Source: Candidatus Latescibacterota bacterium
Lineage (GTDB): Bacteria; Latescibacterota; MVCY01
Direction of reading: 5' to 3'
Assembly: GCA_030629295.1 (NCBI GenBank)
Contig: DAOVPH010000054.1
Span: forward strand, 1-9,445
DNA length: 9,445 nt
Position numbers and translations under genes: made by a program. A model generated the notes under the pieces. It saw only the letters and a program-made list of their open reading frames with translations. It searched no databases and had not been told where the DNA came from. This document shows, piece by piece, positions 1-6,656 of the stretch. Position 1 is the stretch's first letter. Every line of letters starts with the position of its first letter.

Positions 1-357
1 ACGAAGGTATTCAATAGCTGTCCACAGAAAAGGGGCTAAAAGAAGACCTTTTGTGCCCCAGGCTCGGGTGACCAAATTGAGCAGCAGGGCAAATAGCATA
101 AAAAATAGGGAGAGGAAAAAGACCGAGAACACCCCCCCAGCAAGGGTAGGCCAACAGATCCAGTAGACTGTGCCCGCATTGAAGATTAAACCAGCGACAA
201 ATCCGTAAAGAAGGGCATCTTTGTGGTTGCTCTGGGGAAATAGCAAGAAGAAGGGACCAAGCCCGACATAAGCTATAAATCCGAGCCCCAACGGTGGAAA
301 GGCCAGAGCCAGCAGTGCCCCGGAGGCTGTTGAGAGAATGAAGTTTCGCTTGTGCAT
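1..357 (-). CDS. lnt: Apolipoprotein N-acyltransferase Lnt, N-terminal part (cut by window edge)
   Basis: The reverse strand reads 119 uninterrupted codons from an ATG at 357-355 to the left edge, so the gene is partial at its 3' end. Lnt adds the third acyl chain to the N-terminal cysteine of lipoproteins at the inner membrane of diderm bacteria. The visible part is the membrane-spanning N-terminus. A first hydrophobic helix runs into LAFPP (residues 18-22), the usual opening of the family. It is followed by a second helix (about 27-40), the pattern GFVAG...YWI (52-67), a very hydrophobic segment (74-96), and LWTAIEYLR (111-119), which matches the family's W-x-A-x-E-W/Y-L-R segment. The nitrilase-like catalytic domain with the Glu-Lys-Cys triad lies outside the window and cannot be checked. 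The Shine-Dalgarno signal is weak (GAGAT about 6 nt upstream). The gene diverges from the reductase at 832. The two lipoproteins further along the window are plausible substrates. Confidence 0.85.
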   Translation of the reverse strand, partial: MHKRNFILSTASGALLALAFPPLGLGFIAYVGLGPFFLLFPQSNHKDALLYGFVAGLIFNAGTVYWICWPTLAGGVFSVFFLSLFFMLFALLLNLVTRAWGTKGLLLAPFLWTAIEYLR

Positions 358-436
358 AGATATCTCATTCAACGCTAATAAAATCATTCTAATACTCTTA
401 TGTTTTCAGACAAGAAGAACAGAACGGCCAATTATA

Positions 437-464
437 AATATACCTCTTTCCCCCTGAAAGTCAA
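437..464 (-). promoter_or_regulatory. Sigma70-like promoter for lnt
   Basis: On the reverse strand TTGACT (464-459) is followed after 16 nt by TATATT (442-437). These match the -35 and -10 consensus at 5 of 6 and about 4 of 6 positions. Transcription would start near 430, leaving a leader of about 70 nt before the lnt ATG at 357. A second A/T-rich hexamer, TATAAT, lies just downstream (436-431) but its spacing from the -35 is too long. The call rests on sequence match and position only. Confidence 0.45.
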
Positions 465-549
465 GCTGCACTTAACTCAGGAACACCTCCCCTCTCTGTC
501 CAAATGCACAGGGAATTCACAGCGCAGCAAAGCCGCAACCAAAGAATTA

Positions 550-638
550 GCCACGAAGGCACAAAGAAAATCGAAATGAGGCCATCGTGGTATAGACCGA
601 GTGGTGTTATGATCTTCGTGTCTTTGTGTCTTGGTGGC
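550..638. repeat. Interspersed inverted-repeat element (MITE-like)
   Basis: The left arm at 550-567 reads GCCACGAAGGCACAAAGA. The right arm at 621-638 reads TCTTTGTGTCTTGGTGGC, whose reverse complement matches the left arm at 16 of 18 positions. A further CACGAAG (552-558) pairs exactly with CTTCGTG (614-620). This CCACGAAGGCACAAAG sequence is one I recognise as a widely scattered palindromic repeat in genomes of uncultured bacteria and some archaea. It carries no gene. Translated by accident it gives the typical spurious peptide with ATKTQRHED and LCAFVANS. No target-site duplication could be defined. Confidence 0.65.
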
Positions 639-748
639 AGAGGTATTAGCCAGAGACGCGGATTTCACGGATTCTAAAACAAAAACCCTGTCAAAAAAGG
701 TTTCGCGGGGTTGTAGTACAGGAGAACATCCGGGAGGCAACATTACCC

Positions 749-777
749 TTGACAGAACAGACAGAATCCTTTATTTT
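749..777 (+). promoter_or_regulatory. Sigma70-like promoter for the reductase gene
   Basis: A perfect -35 hexamer TTGACA (749-754) is followed after exactly 17 nt by TATTTT (772-777), which matches 4 of 6 positions of the -10 consensus. Transcription would begin around 784, giving a leader of about 48 nt to the GTG at 832 or about 78 nt to the ATG at 862. It lies outside the repeat element and directly upstream of the gene it would serve. Confidence 0.5.
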
Positions 778-817
778 GCATCGAGGTTTACCTCTCTTCT
801 TTTCTCAGAACCTTGCC

Positions 818-824
818 AGGAAAG
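818..824 (+). promoter_or_regulatory. Ribosome binding site favouring a GTG start
   Basis: AGGAAAG at 818-824 ends 7 nt before the GTG at 832. The later in-frame ATG at 862 is preceded only by a weak GGG at 851. This is the main reason to prefer the GTG, although the protein's conserved core begins only after the ATG. Confidence 0.4.
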
Positions 825-831
825 AACCTGA

Positions 832-2046
832 GTGCCAAGAAGTCAATCTGGGTTAACAGACATGAAAATCGCATCTTACGACATTCTGGTTATTGGTGGG
901 GGGCCGGCCGGACTGATGGCCGCCCGAAAAACCGCCCAGAGGGGGGTTAAAACCTTGCTGGTCGAAAAAGAGAAACAGTTCGGCCTGAAGGTCTGCGGTG
1001 AGGCTACATCTGCCGCCACCTTGGCCGAAGCAGAGCTGTCTCCCTCGGAGAGTTTTATCTGCAGCAGAGAAATAAACCGGGTGTTAGTCTACGCTCCTCA
1101 ACAGGAGAAAAATGTGGAGATTTCCGCTGGAAGTATCGGATACAGCGGAGGCTTTATACTCAATAAGATGGCATTTTTAGAAGAGATGGGCAGATCAGCC
1201 CTCCGGGAGGGAACAGAAATATGGATGGCGGCTGTAGCAAACCAACTGGTCCGCCAGAATGGGCTATTCAGATGCACAATCGGCACCGATAGAGGGGCCC
1301 AATTGGTGGAGGCAAAGGTGGTGATAGGCTGTGACGGGATGAATTCTATAGTAGCCAGAAGGTTCTTTAACCCAAAAGACTACCGCCGGATCTCCTGCGT
1401 GCAGTACAAAATGGCCAACTGTCATTTGGCTGACCAGACGAGACTGGAGATATTTATCGGTAATAATGTTGCCCCAGGTGGTTATGTGTGGATCTTCCCT
1501 AAGGGAGAAGGTTTGACCAATGTGGGCATTGGAACTCAAGGTGCGCCGGCCAGAAAGCGTTTAGACAAATTCATCGAGACTCATCCCCAGCGGTTTCAAG
1601 AAGCTCAGGTTCTGAGTATGGGAGCTGCACCGGTGCCCATAGGAGGACAGATAGAGGAATTAGTTCAGGATGGCTTGATGTTATGCGGAGATGCGGCCGG
1701 ACAGGTGATACCGCTCACCGGGGCGGGAATACACCCTAGCATTGCCGCCGGCAGAATAGCCGGACAGGTAGCCGCAGAAGCCCTGCTGGAAGGCAATATA
1801 TCGCGCGAAAAACTCTCTGCCTATCCAGAGCAATTCAATAAGACTTGGAGCAAACGCATAATCGGCAGTCTCAAAGCTCAGCAACTGATTGTGAAGCTTT
1901 CCGACCAGGAACTAAACCAGCTTGCCGACATATTCACTGGCCAGGACATTGTAGATCTGGCCAACGGCTTCAATTTGACTCGCGTAGGCATAAAACTGCT
2001 TAAGTATCCTGCCTTCGCAGCGAAAATCGCCAGGACGCTGCTATGA
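832..2046 (+). CDS. Geranylgeranyl reductase family FAD-dependent oxidoreductase
   Basis: A 404-residue flavoprotein of the geranylgeranyl reductase family. Members use reduced FAD to saturate double bonds in isoprenoid chains of archaeal lipids, chlorophyll precursors or menaquinone. The FAD-binding dinucleotide fold opens with DILVIGGGPAG (residues 17-27; GxGxxG-type loop 22-27), with the acidic end of strand 2 at about E45. VCGEA (54-58) corresponds to the family's Cys-Gly active-site region, and GCDG (166-169) is the second FAD motif. PGGYVWIFPKG (215-225) is the hallmark Y-x-W-x-FP-K-G signature. GDAAG (286-290) and PLTGAGI (294-300) bind the FAD ribityl and pyrophosphate. The length fits the family. 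The start could be the GTG at 832 (better ribosome binding site) or the ATG at 862, which drops ten unconserved residues. The gene stands alone on the plus strand with its own promoter. No prenyl-transferase neighbour reveals the substrate, so no gene name is assigned. Confidence 0.85.
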   Translation: MPRSQSGLTDMKIASYDILVIGGGPAGLMAARKTAQRGVKTLLVEKEKQFGLKVCGEATSAATLAEAELSPSESFICSREINRVLVYAPQQEKNVEISAGSIGYSGGFILNKMAFLEEMGRSALREGTEIWMAAVANQLVRQNGLFRCTIGTDRGAQLVEAKVVIGCDGMNSIVARRFFNPKDYRRISCVQYKMANCHLADQTRLEIFIGNNVAPGGYVWIFPKGEGLTNVGIGTQGAPARKRLDKFIETHPQRFQEAQVLSMGAAPVPIGGQIEELVQDGLMLCGDAAGQVIPLTGAGIHPSIAAGRIAGQVAAEALLEGNISREKLSAYPEQFNKTWSKRIIGSLKAQQLIVKLSDQELNQLADIFTGQDIVDLANGFNLTRVGIKLLKYPAFAAKIARTLL

Positions 2047-2050
2047 AATC

Positions 2051-2118
2051 AGAGGGGGGGAGACGAAGCAAGGGAGCAAGGGAGAGGGGGAGAGAGGGGG
2101 AGAGAGGGGGAGAAAAAG
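2051..2118. repeat. G-rich polypurine tandem repeat with G-quadruplex potential
   Basis: The plus strand is almost pure purine over 68 nt, interrupted by only three C's (2064, 2069, 2077). From 2081 it holds three consecutive 10-nt units: GGAGAGGGGG, then AGAGAGGGGG twice. Runs of three to seven G's are separated by short loops (AGCAA, AGA, AGAGA), which satisfies the usual four-run quadruplex pattern. A pyrimidine-rich tract follows at 2119-2149 and could partly pair back around AAGCTT (2116-2121). The tract fills most of the 126-nt gap between the converging reductase and ctp genes. A small hairpin CCGAT-TCC-ATCGG (2148-2160) has no T run, so no classical terminator is seen. Confidence 0.6.
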
Positions 2119-2172
2119 CTTCCCATTTCCCACTTCTCACTTCCCGCCCGATTCCATCGGCTAGCTCGTGAG

Positions 2173-3729
2173 CTATTCGGCCAGCAATCGCTCGGCCTTG
2201 TCGAATAACTCTATTGCTTGAAGCAGTTCTGGATCTTTCTCTGTGTAAATCTGATATTTCTCTTCTGCTCCCCACAGTTCACCGGCGATTTCTGCCTTGA
2301 TGCAGTTTTTTACTAACTCTAACTCCCGCTGGAAATCCCCCAAATCGAAATCAATTCCCTTTGAAGAGAGAAAGGTTTTGAACTCGAGGATTATCGAGTT
2401 GTCAATCTGAAAATCCTGGTGAAACTGATCGAAGCTCTCTGGCATCCGGGGGTGAGTCCCAAGATGGTAGGCAGCGAAATCGAAAAAAGCGTTCCTATCT
2501 CTCAATTTCTTCTCTAATTCCCCTAAATGCGCGGATTTTAGTACTACATCTGGTGTAATACCTCCCCCTCCGTAGACCTTTCTCCCTTTCAAGGTGTAGA
2601 AGACTGGTTTGTCTTCGCCACCGCTGCGGGAAGTATCCTGGAAGGCCTGGGTTAGGTAATCTACTCGGCTCTTGCCTTTGTAGGGGCGCTGGATTAGACG
2701 GCCGCTGGGGGTATACCAGTGGGCTGTGGTTAGAAATACAGCCCCCTCGTTCCTCAATTTGAACTGCTGTTGTACCAGACCTTTGCCGAAACTGGTCTGC
2801 CCGACAACTAACCCACGGTCGCAGTCCTGAATTGCGCCGGCGACGATCTCCGAAGCACTGGCGCTGGCGTGGTTAGTCAACACAATCAGCGGAAAATAGG
2901 GATGGGTGCCCTGTTGGGTGGCATAGTACTCCTGGGTAGAACCAGGTGTTCTGCCCTGGGTATAACAGATCTTTCCGGTTTTAATAAACTTATCTGCTAC
3001 CTTAACCGCCTGCAAAAGCGGTCCGCCGCCATTCCAGCGAAGGTCAAGGACGAGTTTCTTCATCCCCTGGATTTCCAACTGACTCAATGCCTTCTCCAAC
3101 TCCTCGTTCGTCCTCTGAGAAAATCTGGCAATCCGAATGTAGCCTATCTCAGGGGTGAACATAAACGACATCGGAATACTGTAAATAGGGATCTTATCTC
3201 TGATAATCGTGAACTCAAGCAATTCCTCTTCCCCTTCTCTTCTCACCGAAACATTCACCTTTGTCCCTCTGGCTCCCCGTAATTTCTGATAAACCTCCCG
3301 AGTGGTGATGCCCAGCGCAGATTCTTCCTCAATTCTGACGATCTTATCTCCTGCCTTTATACCAATCCTGTCGGAAGGCGACCCTTCAATAGGAGCAATC
3401 ACTGTGAGCACACCGTCTCTGATGTCGAACATAATCCCAATTCCCTCGAAATCGCCCCGCAACCTCTCCGCCATATCTGAAAGCTCCTTGGCCTTCAAAT
3501 AGTAACAGTGCGGATCGAGCTGGCGCAAAACCCCGTTTATAGCTCCATCAATAAGTTCGGATTGATCAAAATCTTCCACATAATTGCTTTTGATGCGACT
3601 TAATACATCAATCAAGGTTTGAAGCTGAACATAAATATTGGCTTCGGATGCTCGGCAGGGATGAAGTGGGGCGAGTATTGAAAGCCCCAGCACTACAGCC
3701 AAGATAAGAGTTAGCCTTTTATTCAACAT
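2173..3729 (-). CDS. C-terminal processing protease, peptidase family S41 (CtpA/Prc type)
   Basis: A 518-residue periplasmic serine protease that would cleave proteins near their C-termini. An N-terminal hydrophobic signal peptide (residues 3-20) probably ends near CRASEA (25-30). The conserved helical start with Y-V-E-D (50-53) and LDPH (71-74) follows. RGDFEGIGI (91-99) leads into a PDZ domain to about 178. The S41 core contains the substrate-strand motif LVLDLRWNGGG (226-236), the nucleophile in NHASASASEIVAG (286-298; Ser291 by alignment to the family) and the general base Lys316 in GQTSFGKGLVQ (310-320). The 25-residue Ser-Lys spacing is the same as in E. coli Prc (452/477, from memory). 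GGGGITPDV (387-395) closes the core. The C-terminal 120 residues are a mostly helical extension of unknown role. The start is supported by AAGGAG 8 nt upstream. It lies 90 nt downstream of the M1-barrel gene with no clear promoter or terminator between, so co-transcription is likely. Confidence 0.93.
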   Translation of the reverse strand: MLNKRLTLILAVVLGLSILAPLHPCRASEANIYVQLQTLIDVLSRIKSNYVEDFDQSELIDGAINGVLRQLDPHCYYLKAKELSDMAERLRGDFEGIGIMFDIRDGVLTVIAPIEGSPSDRIGIKAGDKIVRIEEESALGITTREVYQKLRGARGTKVNVSVRREGEEELLEFTIIRDKIPIYSIPMSFMFTPEIGYIRIARFSQRTNEELEKALSQLEIQGMKKLVLDLRWNGGGPLLQAVKVADKFIKTGKICYTQGRTPGSTQEYYATQQGTHPYFPLIVLTNHASASASEIVAGAIQDCDRGLVVGQTSFGKGLVQQQFKLRNEGAVFLTTAHWYTPSGRLIQRPYKGKSRVDYLTQAFQDTSRSGGEDKPVFYTLKGRKVYGGGGITPDVVLKSAHLGELEKKLRDRNAFFDFAAYHLGTHPRMPESFDQFHQDFQIDNSIILEFKTFLSSKGIDFDLGDFQRELELVKNCIKAEIAGELWGAEEKYQIYTEKDPELLQAIELFDKAERLLAE

Positions 3730-3737
3730 TGTTTCTT

Positions 3738-3743
3738 CTCCTT
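3738..3743 (-). promoter_or_regulatory. Strong ribosome binding site of the ctp gene
   Basis: AAGGAG on the reverse strand lies 8 nt before the ATG at 3729-3727. It fixes the start of the protease and places the signal peptide at the very N-terminus. Confidence 0.7.
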
Positions 3744-3776
3744 CGTTAAGTCGTATTTGAACTTCACTATTGCCTT

Positions 3777-3814
3777 TTCGGTTGTTTCGGTGTTCATTCG
3801 GTGTTTTTCCGAAT
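3777..3814. repeat. Short TTCGG repeats with hairpin between M1-barrel and ctp genes
   Basis: TTCGG occurs at 3777, 3786 and 3797, followed by T/G-rich spacers, and is answered by CCGAA at 3809. The last pair makes a perfect 6-bp stem ATTCGG (3796-3801) / CCGAAT (3809-3814) around a 7-nt loop. It begins right after the M1-barrel stop codon on the reverse strand. No T run follows it in the direction of transcription, so it looks more like an intercistronic stem-loop or binding site than an intrinsic terminator. Confidence 0.4.
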
Positions 3815-3819
3815 CTTGC

Positions 3820-6600
3820 TCAGAAGGCCGAGCCAATCCTGATCCTCAGTCCTCGGGATTTCCTTTCAGTGTTGATTAAAAGTGGAAGTTGTAGCCGCAG
3901 AGCCAGACCAGCAAAGGCGACACATTCAAGGGAGAATCCGGCTCCCATCTCTGCCCGCCAGTTTTTCAGGCCACTTTCTCGTATCCTGGTCCAACTCCTA
4001 ATCTCAGAAGACTCCCAGATCTTGCCGGTGTTAAGAAAGAGACTAACAGTGGGGACAAGCGGTATGGAGAAAAACTCAATGCTCTTGCCGAGAGGAAACT
4101 CCAGGATTGTGTTGGTTCCTCCAATGCAGTCCCCGATATCAAGTTCCCGGTGATCGAAAGCATGCATATCGCCTTCTCGCCAAAGTGCGAACTTCCTCTG
4201 CCTGGGACTGTGTCCCGTCTGCCAGCCAGCAAAGACCCTGCCCCTTAGTGTGGCCATCCAACCCAGCCTTAAATATCGACATACCTCAAGATAATATTTA
4301 TCGTAGATATAGTCCCCATCGGGTAGACTGTGTTCGTAGCGCACTTGGTATTGTCCGCCATTCTGCCGAAGGGCGCTTCTGTTAGTCGTCAAACGGTACG
4401 AAAAAGCTACGGCGGTGATTACTCCCGGATCGTAGTCTTCCTGGTTCACGTTGTAATTATCTTCATGTTCGGCCTCAAAGGCAAAAAAGTGCCGCCGGTA
4501 GCTGTTGTAATCCACCAGTACTGGAGCCAGTGTAACCCTCTGGTTGCGAACGTGTCTGTCATCGGCCACTTTGAACTCAAAATAAGAAAGACGATTGCCC
4601 CACTTGTAGATAGGAGAGAAGAATCCAGCATCGTAGACTACCCGGTTCTTGTTGAAGATGTAAGCAGCAGAAAGACTCACTCTGTGGCCGAAAGGGTCCT
4701 CTATTCTGCTGCCCACGCCACCCAGCCAACCATCGGTGTCAGTATAGCCGATCTTAGGGTAATAGGTCACCATGTACCTATCTGTGTAGGGAAAGCTGAA
4801 CAGCGGATGGAAGGCAACTTTTGGAAAGCGTCGGTTATTGAGACGGTTGACATCAAGGGTCCAATTGCTGGGATCGATAAGGATCTCTTTGACGGGATTC
4901 GGGGTCTCAAATGTTACTACGCCCCATTTCTCATTGCCCTCCCATCGTTTAACCAGCTTTCCTCCGCCTTTTAGTTTCGCCACCACCTCCACCGGCATCT
5001 GCTCAGCATCCCCTGCTTGCTTTATCACTGCCTCGGTCAGATATCTCTCTGCTGAAGTCTTGCGGACCCTCACCCTTTCCAGCACAAAATCACACCGTCG
5101 GGTGGTATGAAGCATCTGTTGGAAGAACCAATCCAGATCCGTTTGGCTAACCTCTTCAACTACGGCCTGGAAATCCTCGGTAGTGGCGTTTTTAAACTTA
5201 TAACTCTCAAAATAGGTGCGCATAATCTCACTGAATACCTCTTCCCCCACCAGGTTCTCCAGCACAGCGAGCACTACCGCCCCTTTGTGGTAGACAGTTC
5301 GGCTGTAAACATCCGGATATTCAAATTCATAGGCGGGGCTAAGCAGCTCCTGTTCTCGTCCTTCCAGTGAGAGGGTAATCCAGCTTTTGTAAAAGCTGCT
5401 ACGCCAGTCATCGAGGTGGAATATTTTGAGAAAGCTAAGACTCTGGGGTAGATCAATAAAGCTATTGTCTTTTCCATATTTATCTTCTATGTAGCACATC
5501 TCCGAATAGGTAGCAAACCCTTCATCTAACCAGGCTTCTGCCAGCTCGTTGTTTCCCACTGCTGCGTACCACCACTGGTGGGCAATCTCGTGGGCAGTTG
5601 CCGCCTCCACTATAGTAAAAAAAGAGGGCAGTTGATAGGATAGAACAGGGGGTAACATAATCAGGGTGGGATATTCCATCGCTATCCCCCCGACATAGCT
5701 CTCGCAAACAGTCAAGGTAGAGTAAGGGTATCTGCCGTATTTCTTGCTGAAATATGCAAGTGCCTCCCGGGCGTGTCTTGCCGCTCGCTCACCTCCCCTT
5801 TTGTGTCCTTTGAAATAAAGAGACCGAATAGCAATGTCTTCCCACTGGGTCAGTGCCTCTTGATAACTTTCATCCGCTACCCAGGCAAAATCATGGACAT
5901 TCTCCGCATGCCATACCCAGGTTTTGCTCCCTTTGGGGTGGCTTATTTCATCCACCAATCGGCCAGTGGCGCCCATTACCATATTCCGCGGCAAGGTGAT
6001 GCTCACACTGTAGGTACTAAAGTCGCCATAGAACTCTCCCAGAAAATGATACTTGTCCGGATGCCAGCCATCCTTATCGTAAACGACCACCTTAGGATAC
6101 CATTGGGCAATGTGATAATTTCCTCGATGGTGGCCAAGTCTCCAGAATATCTCCGGCACCTTCTCCGTGAATGCAAGCTTCAGTTGTATCCCTTCATCGG
6201 CTTTCAAAGGCGGTTTCAGTTCAATGCGCATAATAGTGTCGTCAATGTAGTAGTCAGTTACAACCTTTCCTTCAATCACTAAGGAATGAATGTGGATGTA
6301 CCCCTCCTCTCTTCCTGCCGGATAGAGTATATCCAGATCATTGCCACCCTGCTGGAGTTCCTGAAAAAAGAGGCTCCCTTTCCGGTAGGCATTGGGATAA
6401 AGGTGCAGATAAAACTCCTCCAGGGTAGTTCCGGTGCGATTTACGAAATCGATTACCTGCTTTCCCCTCAACAGATGTTGTTCGGTGTCCAGGGTTACCT
6501 CTATCCGGTAGTCTACCTGATTAGGGAGAGTAGCCACAGAAGAGGCCCTGAGAAGCCACAGACACACAGCGATAACTATAACTGTCTTTCGATTCGCCAT
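3820..6600 (-). CDS. M1-family zinc metallopeptidase with C-terminal outer-membrane beta-barrel domain
   Basis: A 926-residue protein with two parts. Residues 1-24 are a signal peptide. About 28-500 form an M1 aminopeptidase: a beta-rich N-terminal domain, GGIAMEY (304-310, a divergent GxMEN exopeptidase motif), the zinc site HEIAH (337-341) with the third ligand E360 in WLDEGFATY (spacing exactly HExxH-x18-E), and the likely catalytic Tyr437 in TVYHKGA. Residues 503-590 make a beta-sandwich ending in DPSNWTLDVNRLNN, the usual end of bacterial relatives of about 600 residues. The remaining 330 or so residues alternate polar and aromatic/hydrophobic positions in about 16 strands. They include GGTNTILEFPLG (827-838) and LNTGKIWES (856-864), which resemble the end of Omp85-type barrels, and they finish in LRIRIGSAF with a terminal Phe as in BAM signals. 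The peptidase would therefore be anchored at the outer membrane. The M1 call is firm; the barrel is inferred by eye. An AGGA lies about 11 nt before the ATG. Confidence 0.88.
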   Translation of the reverse strand: MANRKTVIVIAVCLWLLRASSVATLPNQVDYRIEVTLDTEQHLLRGKQVIDFVNRTGTTLEEFYLHLYPNAYRKGSLFFQELQQGGNDLDILYPAGREEGYIHIHSLVIEGKVVTDYYIDDTIMRIELKPPLKADEGIQLKLAFTEKVPEIFWRLGHHRGNYHIAQWYPKVVVYDKDGWHPDKYHFLGEFYGDFSTYSVSITLPRNMVMGATGRLVDEISHPKGSKTWVWHAENVHDFAWVADESYQEALTQWEDIAIRSLYFKGHKRGGERAARHAREALAYFSKKYGRYPYSTLTVCESYVGGIAMEYPTLIMLPPVLSYQLPSFFTIVEAATAHEIAHQWWYAAVGNNELAEAWLDEGFATYSEMCYIEDKYGKDNSFIDLPQSLSFLKIFHLDDWRSSFYKSWITLSLEGREQELLSPAYEFEYPDVYSRTVYHKGAVVLAVLENLVGEEVFSEIMRTYFESYKFKNATTEDFQAVVEEVSQTDLDWFFQQMLHTTRRCDFVLERVRVRKTSAERYLTEAVIKQAGDAEQMPVEVVAKLKGGGKLVKRWEGNEKWGVVTFETPNPVKEILIDPSNWTLDVNRLNNRRFPKVAFHPLFSFPYTDRYMVTYYPKIGYTDTDGWLGGVGSRIEDPFGHRVSLSAAYIFNKNRVVYDAGFFSPIYKWGNRLSYFEFKVADDRHVRNQRVTLAPVLVDYNSYRRHFFAFEAEHEDNYNVNQEDYDPGVITAVAFSYRLTTNRSALRQNGGQYQVRYEHSLPDGDYIYDKYYLEVCRYLRLGWMATLRGRVFAGWQTGHSPRQRKFALWREGDMHAFDHRELDIGDCIGGTNTILEFPLGKSIEFFSIPLVPTVSLFLNTGKIWESSEIRSWTRIRESGLKNWRAEMGAGFSLECVAFAGLALRLQLPLLINTERKSRGLRIRIGSAF

Positions 6601-6656
6601 ATTGAATCAAGTCCTTCGCGCCACTATATCGTTTCCAACCCAATATTAAACTTCAT

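Larger units (their letters stand above)
358..831. other. Divergent intergenic region between lnt and the reductase
   Basis: This 474-nt stretch lies between two outward-facing genes and holds no convincing gene. It contains a promoter-like pair facing lnt (437-464), an inverted-repeat element (550-638) and a promoter-like pair facing the reductase (749-777). A GC-rich piece at about 515-540 and the stretch 645-672 (GACGCGGATTTCACGGATT) also look, from memory, like fragments of dispersed repeats found in many uncultured-bacterium genomes. Short open frames across it (for example 743-477 minus and 631-831 plus) run through the repeat and encode low-complexity sequence without family resemblance. 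Confidence 0.6.

Noticed and set aside
477..743. 88-codon open frame on the minus strand between lnt and the reductase
   Set aside because: It runs through the inverted repeat and gives the usual meaningless peptide of that repeat family, with no ribosome binding site or family likeness.
631..831. 66-codon plus-strand open frame ending directly before the reductase GTG
   Set aside because: It starts within the repeat arm, contains the reductase promoter and has no recognisable protein features. The adjacency of its stop to the GTG is probably chance.
2162..2175. Palindrome TAGCTCGTGAGCTA at the ctp stop codon
   Set aside because: The 2-nt centre is too tight for a stable RNA hairpin and there is no T run, so it does not qualify as a terminator.
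4330..4974. 214-codon plus-strand open frame opposite the M1-barrel gene
   Set aside because: It lies antisense within a well-supported gene, and its translation shows no domain, signal or conserved motif.
5773..6282. 169-codon plus-strand open frame opposite the M1 N-terminal domain
   Set aside because: Antisense shadow of the peptidase reading frame, with no independent support.
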